Source: [Mycobacterium] zoologicum
Lineage (GTDB): Bacteria; Actinomycetota; Actinomycetes; Mycobacteriales; Mycobacteriaceae
Assembly (NCBI RefSeq): GCF_020172665.1
Contig: NZ_CP083985.1
Location: 3,862,711 to 3,926,710, forward strand
Direction of reading: 5' to 3'
DNA length: 64,000 nucleotides
The notes beneath the pieces are model-generated. The model saw only the letters and a list, made by a program, of their open reading frames with translations. It had not been told where the DNA came from and ran no database searches. Shown here piece after piece: positions 47,052-55,139 of the stretch. The first letter of the stretch is position 1. The number at the start of each line of letters is the position of its first letter. Made by a program: the position numbers and the translations under genes.

Positions 47052-48203
47052 GTGAGCACTGAGAGCGCTGAGGTCGGCGTCCGCGAAATCGACACCGGCA
47101 CGCTGCCGGATCGCTACGCGAGGGGTTGGCACTGCCTGGGCCCGGTGAAGGAGTTCCAGGACGGCAAGCCGCATGCCATCCACGGGTTCGGGGCCAAGCT
47201 GGTCGTCTTCGGCGACTCGCACGGTGACCTGCACGTACTCGACGCCTACTGCCGGCACATGGGCGGCGACCTGAGCCGCGGCACCATCAAGGGCGACGAG
47301 GTCGCCTGCCCGTTCCACGACTGGCGCTGGGGCGGCGACGGCCGCTGCAAGCTGGTCCCCTACTCCAAGCGGACCCCCCGGGTAGCCCGGACCCGCTCGT
47401 TCCCGACCGACGTACGCGGCGGCCTGCTGTTCATGTGGCACGACCCGGAGGGCAACCCGCCACCGGACGAGGTGCGCATCCCCGAGATCCCGGAGTGGTC
47501 CAGCGGCGAGTGGACCGATTGGCGCTGGAATTCCATGGTGATCGACTCCAACTGCCGCGACATCATCGACAACGTCACCGATTTCGCGCACTTCTTCTAC
47601 ATCCACTACGGCCTGCCCACCTCGTTCAAGAACGTCTTCGAGGGCCACATCGCCTCCCAGTACCTGCACAACGTGGGACGCCCCGACGTTCCGGGTCTGG
47701 GCACCAGCTACGGCGGCTCGGAGCTGGATTCGGAAGCCTCCTATTTCGGCCCGTCGTTCATGATCAACTGGCTGCACAACAGCTACAACGGCTTCAAGGC
47801 CGAGTCGATCCTGATCAACTGCCACTACCCGATCAGCCAGGACCAGTTCCGGCTGATGTGGGGCGTCATCGTGGAGAAGCCCAAGGGCCTGGACGACGCG
47901 ACCACCGAGAAGATCGCCGATGCGATGACCGACGGTGTCAGCAAGGGCTTCCTGCAGGACGTCGAGATCTGGAACCACAAGAGCCGCATCGAGAACCCGC
48001 TGCTGGTCGAGGAGGACGGCGCGGTCTACCAGCTGCGCCGCTGGTACTCGCAGTTCTACGTCGACGCCGCCGATGTCACGCCGGAGATGACCGATCGCTT
48101 CGAGATCGAGATCGACGCCACGGTGGCCAACGAGAAATGGAACGCCGAAGTCGCCGACAACCTGCGGGAGCAGGCCGAGGCCGAGACCGTCAAGGCCGAG
48201 TAA
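47052..48203 (+). CDS. kshA: 3-Ketosteroid 9-alpha-monooxygenase, oxygenase component KshA
   Basis: 383 aa from GTG 47052, with GGAGG at 47041. Rieske [2Fe-2S] ligands are the Cys-His pairs in DAYCRHMGGDL and ACPFHDWRW. The mononuclear iron site lies in DNVTDFAHFFYIHYG. KshA hydroxylates C-9 of 3-ketosteroids, which with KstD opens ring B. It needs the reductase KshB, not present here. It corresponds to Rv3526. Confidence 0.97.
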   Translation: MSTESAEVGVREIDTGTLPDRYARGWHCLGPVKEFQDGKPHAIHGFGAKLVVFGDSHGDLHVLDAYCRHMGGDLSRGTIKGDEVACPFHDWRWGGDGRCKLVPYSKRTPRVARTRSFPTDVRGGLLFMWHDPEGNPPPDEVRIPEIPEWSSGEWTDWRWNSMVIDSNCRDIIDNVTDFAHFFYIHYGLPTSFKNVFEGHIASQYLHNVGRPDVPGLGTSYGGSELDSEASYFGPSFMINWLHNSYNGFKAESILINCHYPISQDQFRLMWGVIVEKPKGLDDATTEKIADAMTDGVSKGFLQDVEIWNHKSRIENPLLVEEDGAVYQLRRWYSQFYVDAADVTPEMTDRFEIEIDATVANEKWNAEVADNLREQAEAETVKAE

Positions 48204-48210
48204 CACCGCC

Positions 48211-48684
48211 ATGGCCCCCGAGGTGCCCGAAGTCGAAGCTCTGGCCCGATCCATGCTGGCGCTCTACGGCCCGCACGACGACCACGACGACCACGACGAC
48301 GAGCCGGCGGGCGAGTCCGGCCCGGACACCCGGTATGCGCGGCAACCGCTGTTCCCGGTCGACCCGGACCACTACGAGGCGATACGCGCTGCGACCGAAC
48401 GGGATTCGGAGCGCTACCTGCACTCGGGCCTGGCGCCGGTGGAATGCCGACACTGTCGGGCCACCGTCGAAGTGAAGAAGCTCGGGCCGGGATACACCTC
48501 AGTGCAGTGGAATTCGGCTGCCATGAGCCAGTGCGCGTACTTCACCGCCGAGCGCGAGGCCGGTCACGCCAGCAACCGCAACCGTGGTTGTCCCAACCTG
48601 GCCAAGAGCATTCGGCACGCCGTCGCCGAAGGCAACCTGGAGGAGAAGTCCAGCGCTCCCCCACCGGGCGACGGAATCGACTAG
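48211..48684 (+). CDS. Conserved protein of unknown function, Rv3527 type
   Basis: 157 aa, 7 bp after kshA. After a variable acidic-histidine stretch (HDDHDDHDD, residues about 22-30) comes a conserved part with a CRHC pair and further cysteines (MSQCAYFTAERE, NRGCPNLAKS). These could bind metal or a cluster. Synteny matches Rv3527 next to kshA. A link to KshA electron transfer is possible but unproven. Confidence 0.8.
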   Translation: MAPEVPEVEALARSMLALYGPHDDHDDHDDEPAGESGPDTRYARQPLFPVDPDHYEAIRAATERDSERYLHSGLAPVECRHCRATVEVKKLGPGYTSVQWNSAAMSQCAYFTAEREAGHASNRNRGCPNLAKSIRHAVAEGNLEEKSSAPPPGDGID

Positions 48685-48688
48685 GGCC

Positions 48689-49834
48689 TCACAGTCCGGC
48701 GAAGCGCTCGTTGACCTGCTCGGCGGTCAGACCGTAGTCCTCCAGCGCGTAGTGGTGCTTCGGGGCACGCGGGCCGGTCTGGCTGGCCGCGTAGTCCTCG
48801 TCCATCGCTCGGCGGGCCTCGTCCGACAACGCGATACCGAACCGGTCGTAGATTCCGACCGCCGTTGCCACCGGATCGGCGACGAACTCACGGTAGTCGA
48901 TGTCGCAGAACTGCGCCGGATCGTATTTGGCGCGTTGACTGTTGAACAGTTCCAGTCCGCGCGCCCAGGTCTCCATCTCGTCGATGCCGATCTGCGCGCC
49001 GACGAATTTGCCCGACTGACCCTCGGTGGTGTGCTGAGCCAGTGAGCACATCGACGCCAGGATGGTCGCAGGCGGCCGATGGCATTGCACCACAAGCGCA
49101 TCCGGATACACCGCCATGATCGCATCGAGTGCGAACAGGTGACTGGGGTTCTTGAGCACCCACCGCTTACCCGGGTCGTTGAGCCCGATCAGCTGCAGGT
49201 TGCGGCGATGCCGCTGGTACGACGGCGTCCAGTCCCGCTCGGAGAGCCACCGCGAATAGCTGGGCAGGTGCGCCAGCGTCTCATAGGACACCGAGTGCAG
49301 CGACTGCCGCAGCAACTGCCAGCACTCCTCCAGACCGTCGGCGGTCATGAAGTGCAGCCCGGTGTAGTCCGGGTTCTCGTCATGATGCCGGGCGAACTGG
49401 GCAGCCATCTGCTGGTACACCGGGTTGGTGTCCCAGGTGTCGCGCGGTGGGCGGGGCTGCGGGAACTCGGCCAGCCACATCTGCAGACCCTGATGCTGCG
49501 GGTCGGCACCCAACAACCGGTGCAGAGCGGTGGTTCCGGTGCGGGGCAACCCGGTGACGAAGATCGGCCGCTCGACGGCGACGTCGACGTATTCGGGGTG
49601 CGCATTCCAGCCGGCTTGGGAGAGTAGCCGGGCCACCAGCGCACCGCGCAGGAAGAACCGGTTCATCTTGCTGCCCAGCTCGGTCAGATCGGCCTCATGG
49701 GCGTAGGAGTCCAACAGCACCCCGAGTGCTTCGCGGTAGTCGTCGTCATCCGGGCCGAAGTCATCGAGGCCGACCATCTTGGTGGCCGAGGCGTGCAGAT
49801 CCTCAACGGTGCCGACATCGGTGCGCCCGGCCAT
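48689..49834 (-). CDS. Sulfotransferase-family protein, Rv3529c type
   Basis: 381 aa. PAPS 5'-phosphosulfate loop RPIFVTGLPRTGTTALHRL (about 88-106), a 3'-phosphate region around VVQCHRPPATILASMCSLAQ, and a long C-terminal helical tail. It is the size and position of Rv3529c (384 aa). Acceptor unknown. It follows the SDR gene with a one-base TGATG overlap in a three-gene leftward operon. Confidence 0.88.
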   Translation of the reverse strand: MAGRTDVGTVEDLHASATKMVGLDDFGPDDDDYREALGVLLDSYAHEADLTELGSKMNRFFLRGALVARLLSQAGWNAHPEYVDVAVERPIFVTGLPRTGTTALHRLLGADPQHQGLQMWLAEFPQPRPPRDTWDTNPVYQQMAAQFARHHDENPDYTGLHFMTADGLEECWQLLRQSLHSVSYETLAHLPSYSRWLSERDWTPSYQRHRRNLQLIGLNDPGKRWVLKNPSHLFALDAIMAVYPDALVVQCHRPPATILASMCSLAQHTTEGQSGKFVGAQIGIDEMETWARGLELFNSQRAKYDPAQFCDIDYREFVADPVATAVGIYDRFGIALSDEARRAMDEDYAASQTGPRAPKHHYALEDYGLTAEQVNERFAGL

Positions 49835-50616
49835 CAGTTGTGGTACTCCCCGCAGTTGACGTCGATGACCTGGCCGGTGATGCCGCTGGACAGATCGCTG
49901 GCCAAGAACAGCACCGCCGAGGCCACCTCGTCCTCGGTCGGCAGTCGCTTCAGGTCGGAGTTGGCGGCGGTGGCGGCGTAGATCTGCTCAACGGTGGTGC
50001 CGTACTTGCCGGCCTGGTGGGCGAAGTAGCCCTGCAGGGTGTCACCCCAGATATAGCCGGGCGCAACGGAGTTGACCCGGATGCCCTGCTCGCCGAGCTC
50101 AGAAGCCAGCGACTGCGACATCGCCAGCAGCGCAGCCTTGGCCATCTTGTAGGCGCCGTACTTGGGCTGCGAGTGCCGGATCACCATCGAGTTCAGGTTG
50201 ACGATCGAGCCGTTGGCCGCCGCCAGGGCCTCGGTGAAGCCCTGGGTCAGCCGCAGCGCGCCTAGGCCGCTCAGCTCGATGGCGTCACGGATGTGCTGGA
50301 AGCTGGTCTGCGCCAACGGCTTCATTGACGGAACCCGGAAGGCGTTGTTGATCAACACATCGATGTGGCCATACTCGGCCGTGGCGACCTTCACCAGGTT
50401 GGCGACCGCGTCGTCGTCGGTGATGTCGACGGGGACGGCCAGCGCGCGGCGACCGACGGCCTTGATCTGCTGCGCCACGTCTTCCAGGCGGTCGGCACTG
50501 CGCGCGACCAGCACCAGGTCGCCGCCTTGGGCCGCGATCCGGTGCGCCAGCGTGCTGCCGAGCCCCGGCCCGACTCCACTGATCACCGCGACCTTTCCGT
50601 CAAGCATTCCGGTCAT
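49834..50616 (-). CDS. Short-chain dehydrogenase/reductase, Rv3530c type
   Basis: 260 aa, ATG 50616. Cofactor site SGVGPGLGSTLAHRIA, INNAFRVPSM replacing NNAG, serine strand NLNSMVIRHS, and YKMAKAALL Tyr-Lys pair. Same length and place as Rv3530c. Substrate unknown; the setting suggests a steroid or its degradation product. Confidence 0.88.
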   Translation of the reverse strand: MTGMLDGKVAVISGVGPGLGSTLAHRIAAQGGDLVLVARSADRLEDVAQQIKAVGRRALAVPVDITDDDAVANLVKVATAEYGHIDVLINNAFRVPSMKPLAQTSFQHIRDAIELSGLGALRLTQGFTEALAAANGSIVNLNSMVIRHSQPKYGAYKMAKAALLAMSQSLASELGEQGIRVNSVAPGYIWGDTLQGYFAHQAGKYGTTVEQIYAATAANSDLKRLPTEDEVASAVLFLASDLSSGITGQVIDVNCGEYHN

Positions 50617-50619
50617 CTT

Positions 50620-51747
50620 CTACCCCAGCATCCTGTTTGCGATCTGTTGCTGCCGCAGCGCGATCCGCGCCCGCCAAGCGTCTTGGGTGATCTTGTTGTC
50701 GTCGTAGTAGGGCAGCGCCGACGCCACCTTGTCGACGTCGACGAGTTTGACGGTCGGGCCGTCCGCCTCGGTCAGCGCGCGTGACACCCGCTGCCAGCGG
50801 AACTGCAGGAAGCCCTTGCGGTGGCCCAGCGTCTCGACCCAGTTGGTGACGCCGGGGTCGGTGCCGGAGACCACGATACGGATCTTGCCGTCCGGATCCG
50901 CCTGTGCCTGAGTGCCGTTGAGCGAGGTCTGATGGTTGATGTAGTCCAGCGAGATGTACCACAGGCTGCCCAGCTGGAACCCGAGGTAGGGCGCGTCGGT
51001 CACCGGCAGGGTGATCACCAGGGCCTGATCGGGCGCCAACTCGTAGTGTCCGGCCGAAGAGTACTGGGTGGCCAGGCCGCCGGGGGTGAGCCGGGGTGCC
51101 ACCATCGTGTTGACCGGCAGGTTCAGGTAGAACCACTGCGGGAACGCCAGCCAGGTCTTCACCCGGTTGATCAGTTGCTTCCCCGCTGCCGCATAACGTC
51201 TTTCGACGAGCTCACGGGTCAGCGGGGGCGGCGCGGTGCCGACCGTGTCGGTGCGGGAGATCGCCAACGTTCCGCGCTGGGCGGCCCAGTCGTTGTAGAC
51301 CTCGCGGATCACCAACTGCGCGGGCTTCTTCGGCCGGAACCGCCAGGTGAAGCTGCCGTCGTCGGCGACATCGAGTTCGCGGTCGTCGAAGGCCGCCTCG
51401 CTGGCCGGGACGTTGTCGTCGGTGTATTCGCCGCCGAGCAGCTGGAAGCTCAGGTCGGTGGTGCTGCCCCGCCGGCCGGTGACGACGTAGTCGTGGTCGG
51501 CGCGCACGACGGTACCGAAGTACAGCGTGTCGGGGTTGTCCAGCCCCATCTTGGTGAACGGCCCGGTTCCCGACATCAGGAAGGGATGGTCGCGTTCACC
51601 ATTGAAGGCGGCGTGCACACACGCCTCGACGCCGCCCGCGAGGTACTGCAGGCCTTCGAGCAGGTCGGCCTCGGTCTCGATGTGACCGGCGGCGGCAACC
51701 AGCTGCTCCGCCTCGGCGATCGCGGCCGACAGTGGCTCGGAGTACAT
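50620..51747 (-). CDS. DUF1214-family protein, Rv3531c type
   Basis: 375 aa from ATG 51747 (MYSEPLSAAIAEAEQLVAAA), exactly the length of Rv3531c; the longer frame upstream overlaps the regulatory region and is rejected. DUF1214/DUF1254-type beta-sandwich features appear, including TKMGLDNPDTLYFGTVV and LPVTDAPYLGFQLGSLWYIS. No enzymatic role is known. First gene of the Rv3531c-Rv3530c-Rv3529c-like operon; divergent from an IclR gene. Confidence 0.88.
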   Translation of the reverse strand: MYSEPLSAAIAEAEQLVAAAGHIETEADLLEGLQYLAGGVEACVHAAFNGERDHPFLMSGTGPFTKMGLDNPDTLYFGTVVRADHDYVVTGRRGSTTDLSFQLLGGEYTDDNVPASEAAFDDRELDVADDGSFTWRFRPKKPAQLVIREVYNDWAAQRGTLAISRTDTVGTAPPPLTRELVERRYAAAGKQLINRVKTWLAFPQWFYLNLPVNTMVAPRLTPGGLATQYSSAGHYELAPDQALVITLPVTDAPYLGFQLGSLWYISLDYINHQTSLNGTQAQADPDGKIRIVVSGTDPGVTNWVETLGHRKGFLQFRWQRVSRALTEADGPTVKLVDVDKVASALPYYDDNKITQDAWRARIALRQQQIANRMLG

Positions 51748-51759
51748 CACGCAGCACCC

Positions 51760-51805
51760 TCTCGGTTCAATATTGGACCATTTCGGTAGATATCTCGAAC
51801 CGAGA
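51760..51805. promoter_or_regulatory. Spaced inverted repeat in the DUF1214-iclR spacer
   Basis: Arms TCTCGGTTC (51760-51768) and GAACCGAGA (51797-51805) are perfectly complementary, 28 bp apart. They lie in the 84-bp spacer between the divergent DUF1214 and IclR genes. An internal TCGGT/ACCGA pair adds symmetry. No KstR motif is present. A plausible operator for the adjacent IclR regulator. Confidence 0.55.
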
Positions 51806-51831
51806 TTAGCCGGTCGGGGTAGCATGCTGCA

Positions 51832-52749
51832 ATGGCTGTGCCAGAACAAGCGGAGACCGCAGCTCGGTCATCACCACCGACCGAGCGGGTGGTGACCATC
51901 CTGGACTTTCTGGCGCACCACCCCGACCAGCGCTTCGGCCTGTCCGAACTGGCCCGCCGCACCGGCCTGTCCAAGCCGACCTGTCTGGGTATCGCGACGA
52001 CCCTGACCGCGGTGGGTTACCTGATGCGTGACGATCTGGACAAGACCTATCGACTCGGTCCGGGGCTGATCTCGCTCGGTCGCGCCGCGCAGCAGTCACT
52101 GCGGGTCGGCCCGGAAGCACGTGACGAACTGCGACGGCTCTCGCAGGACTTCGCCACTTCCGCCGCGCTGAGCGCGGTGGTCGACGATCGGATCACCGTG
52201 CTGGAACTGGTCGCCGCGCCCGATGCACATCTGGGCGTGCAGGCCGGGCAGAGCTATCCGTTTGCACCGCCGGTGGGGCTGATGTTCGTGCTCTGGGACG
52301 AGCGCGCACTACAGGATTGGCTGGCCCGCCAGCCCACCATTCCGCTGCGCGCCGAGAGCGAGCGGCTGCAGCGCGTGGTCGACGAGTGCCGGGCCAACGG
52401 CTACCTGGTGGAGCGGCTGACCCCGGGCGGGCAACGGCTTTACGGCCTGATGGCCGGCCTGTCCAGTAACCTCCCGGACGAATTGCGGGCGCTGCTGGCC
52501 GAATTGGTCTCCGATATCGGAGAGCGGGTGTACCTGCGTAGCGAGGCCGGCGGCCGGGGCCGCCACGACATCAGCGTCATCTCCGCTCCGGTCTATGACG
52601 ATCACCAACGTCAGGTGATGGTCGTGTCACTGCACGCCCAGCGTGGGCTCACCGACTCCGAGATCACCCGATGGGCCCGCGGTCTGATGCGCGCCGCCGA
52701 CGCGCTCACCGCGCAGCTCGGCGGCACCAAGCCGAAGCCGCCGGCATGA
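51832..52749 (+). CDS. IclR-family transcriptional regulator
   Basis: 305 aa. Helix-turn-helix at about residues 18-75 (ERVVTILDFLAHHPDQRFGL, LARRTGLSKPTCLGIATTL). A diverged ligand-binding domain follows, with an unusual PFAPPVGLMFVLWDERALQDW segment. It starts a four-gene overlapping operon with SnoaL-like, luciferase-like and EthD-like genes. It is divergent from the Rv3531c-type operon, so it may regulate both. Confidence 0.88.
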   Translation: MAVPEQAETAARSSPPTERVVTILDFLAHHPDQRFGLSELARRTGLSKPTCLGIATTLTAVGYLMRDDLDKTYRLGPGLISLGRAAQQSLRVGPEARDELRRLSQDFATSAALSAVVDDRITVLELVAAPDAHLGVQAGQSYPFAPPVGLMFVLWDERALQDWLARQPTIPLRAESERLQRVVDECRANGYLVERLTPGGQRLYGLMAGLSSNLPDELRALLAELVSDIGERVYLRSEAGGRGRHDISVISAPVYDDHQRQVMVVSLHAQRGLTDSEITRWARGLMRAADALTAQLGGTKPKPPA

Positions 52750-53207
52750 CCCTGACAGCGGCCGACCGGCTGAAGCTGTCCGAGCTGGTGCACCGCTACG
52801 CCGGATACGTCGACGCCCGCCGATTCGACGATCTGGCCGAATTGTTCGCCGCCGACGCCGAATTGATCCTGCCGAAACCGCCAGAACACCTCGAGCCGTG
52901 CGTGCGTCACAACGGGCACGCCGGAGTGCTCGACGCGATGACCGCACTGACCGGCATCACCCGGACACACCACGGCATCCTCGGGGAGATCTACACCTCC
53001 GAGAGCGATGCCACCGACACGGCGACCGGCGACATCACCGGGGTGGCGCACCACTGGATCGAGGCCGACGGCAAGATCACCGACCACGCCTGGTACCTGC
53101 GCTACCGCGACACCTACCACCGCGTCGGGCCGGGCTGGCGGATCGCGTTGCGCGCCTTGACCATCGATGCGATAGAGACCCGAACGACACGGCAGGTTCG
53201 ACCATGA
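52746..53207 (+). CDS. SnoaL/NTF2-like protein
   Basis: 153 aa from ATG 52746, which overlaps the IclR stop (ATGA); the longer frame upstream is a shadow. LKLSELVHRYAGYVDARRFD, DLAELFAADAELILP and the terminal GPGWRIALRALTIDAIET are standard for the cone-fold SnoaL family. Function within the operon unknown; possibly a dehydratase or isomerase acting with the luciferase-like enzyme. Confidence 0.82.
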   Translation: MTLTAADRLKLSELVHRYAGYVDARRFDDLAELFAADAELILPKPPEHLEPCVRHNGHAGVLDAMTALTGITRTHHGILGEIYTSESDATDTATGDITGVAHHWIEADGKITDHAWYLRYRDTYHRVGPGWRIALRALTIDAIETRTTRQVRP

Positions 53208-54136
53208 CCAGACCGCAGATCTCGCTGCAGCTCAAGACTTTCACCGACGATCCTGACCATGACTGGGGTGCCACGCTGGCGTTGGGCCGGGCTATGGACG
53301 CCGCCGGGGTGGACCGTGTGGTGGTCTCCGATCACGTGGTGTTCGGCGAGAACCCGGATGCCTACGCGGATCCTCGGCTCGGCGGGATCACCGGCGGACG
53401 CCAGCCGACCGGTCCCGACGGGCAGTGGCTGGACCCGCTGATCGTGCTGACCGCGCTGGCGGCCACTACCAGCAGAATCCGACTGGGCACCGCGATACTT
53501 TTGGCGGCGCTGCGCCGTCCGGCGGTGCTCGCCAAGGAGTTGGCCACCCTGGACGTGCTCTCGGGTGGGCGGCTGGATCTCGGTGTGGGGGTCGGTTGGC
53601 AGCGCGAGGAGTACGAGGCCGCGGGGTTGGCCTTCGAGAACCGTGGTCGGCTGCTCGATCACACCCTGGAGGTGTGTCAGTCGCTGTGGACCGAGCAGCG
53701 CAGCAGCTACCACTCGGCGGAGCTGTCCTTCGACAATATCCACCAGATGCCCAAACCAGCGCAGCCACACGGTGTTCCGATCTGGGTCAGCGGTACCGTG
53801 AACGACGCGGTGGCGCGCCGGCTGGCCCGGTTCGGCACCGGCTGGATTCCCTGGGGCCCGGCGATGCGCGACCCGGCCGGCGCCATCGCCGCGATGAGGG
53901 ACCGCATCAGCACCCTCGGTGGCGACCCGGCCGATCTGCAGGTGCTGGGCCACGCCACCACTGTCAAGCGCCCGGACGGCTCACTGGACTCCGCGGCCAC
54001 CGCGGCCAGCGCGCCGGCACTGGTGGCGGCCGGCGTCACCGATGTGCGGGTGACTTGTTCACTGCCGCGCGACAGCGGCCGGGCAGGCGAACTGCTGTCC
54101 GAACTCGTCGAGGCGTTCCGCGCTGCCACCGATTGA
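53204..54136 (+). CDS. Luciferase-like (F420-type) monooxygenase/oxidoreductase
   Basis: 310 aa from ATG 53204, overlapping the previous stop (ATGA). TIM-barrel features: DAAGVDRVVVSDHVVFGENP, TSRIRLGTAILLAALRRPA, LDVLSGGRLDLGVGVGWQRE. It belongs to the F420-dependent group of the family (Rv3520c-like relatives). Substrate unknown. Third gene in the IclR operon. Confidence 0.87.
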   Translation: MTRPQISLQLKTFTDDPDHDWGATLALGRAMDAAGVDRVVVSDHVVFGENPDAYADPRLGGITGGRQPTGPDGQWLDPLIVLTALAATTSRIRLGTAILLAALRRPAVLAKELATLDVLSGGRLDLGVGVGWQREEYEAAGLAFENRGRLLDHTLEVCQSLWTEQRSSYHSAELSFDNIHQMPKPAQPHGVPIWVSGTVNDAVARRLARFGTGWIPWGPAMRDPAGAIAAMRDRISTLGGDPADLQVLGHATTVKRPDGSLDSAATAASAPALVAAGVTDVRVTCSLPRDSGRAGELLSELVEAFRAATD

Positions 54137-54159
54137 TCCGCCACCGAGGAGGGAGAGTC

Positions 54160-54918
54160 ATGGAAAAGGTCATGATCGTCGCGCAGAAGGCCAACTTCAG
54201 CGAACAGTGGTGCCAGAAACTGCGCGGCCCCATCGCCGCACAGCTGCTGGACCTGGGACTGCCGGGAGTCGTGGTCAATGTGCGCGACGAGCCGGTGCGC
54301 GACTCCATGCTCGCCCTGACCACTCTGGATCCCCCGGCAGCCGCGGTCATCAGCCTGTGGACCCAGCAGTACTACAGCGAGGCGACCCGCGCGGCCATCG
54401 CAGTGATCCAGGCCGAATCCGATTCGGCGGCAGCCTATCTGGTGACCGAATCGATGCCCATGCCGCCGCCGGACCCGGGCGAGGGCGGCCGCACCCCGGG
54501 AATGGCCAATGTCGCGCTGCTGCGAAGGCCGGCCGATCTGGACGAGGCGACCTGGCTGCATCGCTGGCACATCGACCACACCCAGGTCGCCATCGACACC
54601 CAGGCCACCTTCGGCTACACCCAGAACGCGGTGGTCCGCCCGCTCACTCCGGATGCGCCCCGCATCGACGCCATCGTCGAGGAGAACTTCCCAGACGAGG
54701 CGGTGTCAGACCCGTACGCGTTCTACGGCGCCTCCGACCAGGCCGATCTCACCGATCGGGTGGGCCGGATGGTCGCCAGCGTCTCGAGGTTCGGCGCGAA
54801 CCAGAACATCGACACGGTGCCCACCAGTCGCTACGTGTTCCGGACGCCGTTCGTCAGATGCACTGCTGAGACAGCGTTGATCAGCGCCTGCCGCACGTGC
54901 GGGTGCCGTTCCAGATAG
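54160..54918 (+). CDS. EthD-like dimeric alpha-beta barrel protein
   Basis: 252 aa from ATG 54160 with GGAGGGAG upstream. The region HRWHIDHTQVAIDTQATFGY resembles the EthD domain, a small ferredoxin-like barrel found with P450 and ring-degrading enzymes. Recognisable sense ends near SRYVFRTPF (54849). The last 23 codons run antisense into the convergent small gene and look like read-through after loss of the native stop. No catalytic role can be assigned. Confidence 0.7.
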   Translation: MEKVMIVAQKANFSEQWCQKLRGPIAAQLLDLGLPGVVVNVRDEPVRDSMLALTTLDPPAAAVISLWTQQYYSEATRAAIAVIQAESDSAAAYLVTESMPMPPPDPGEGGRTPGMANVALLRRPADLDEATWLHRWHIDHTQVAIDTQATFGYTQNAVVRPLTPDAPRIDAIVEENFPDEAVSDPYAFYGASDQADLTDRVGRMVASVSRFGANQNIDTVPTSRYVFRTPFVRCTAETALISACRTCGCRSR

Positions 54919-55118
54919 GACAGCGTCGGATTCGGGGCGCCCGGGTCTTCCTGCCGGCCCTTCGCGTCCAGCTCGGCGCGGACGTCCGGGTGCCGGTTCA
55001 GGTAGGCGTCGACCCCCTCACCGAACGTCTGCTCGCATGGTGCTGCGTGCGCCGCCGGGGTCAGGATCAGCGCCGCACCCGTCAAGGCCGCGGCCATGGC
55101 TCGATTGATTGCGCTCAT
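54831..55118 (-). CDS. Small secreted protein, hemophore-like
   Basis: 95 aa from ATG 55118. A signal peptide (INRAMAAALTGAALILTPAA) ends near AHA-A. The mature part has one cysteine and two similar HPDVR-type helices (YLNRHPDVRAELDAKGRQED and LERHPHVRQALINA). This repeat pattern resembles mycobacterial hemophore-related secreted proteins, but no heme ligand can be assigned. Its 3' end overlaps the EthD-like gene by 88 bp. Confidence 0.6.
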   Translation of the reverse strand: MSAINRAMAAALTGAALILTPAAHAAPCEQTFGEGVDAYLNRHPDVRAELDAKGRQEDPGAPNPTLSYLERHPHVRQALINAVSAVHLTNGVRNT

Positions 55119-55139
55119 CACTCGACCGTACGCCCGTGC

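Noticed and set aside
47025..48254. 409-codon minus-strand frame opposite kshA
   Set aside because: Antisense shadow; no motif.
53425..54159. N-terminal extension of the EthD-like frame
   Set aside because: Lies in a different frame over the luciferase-like gene; ATG 54160 has a good ribosome-binding site.
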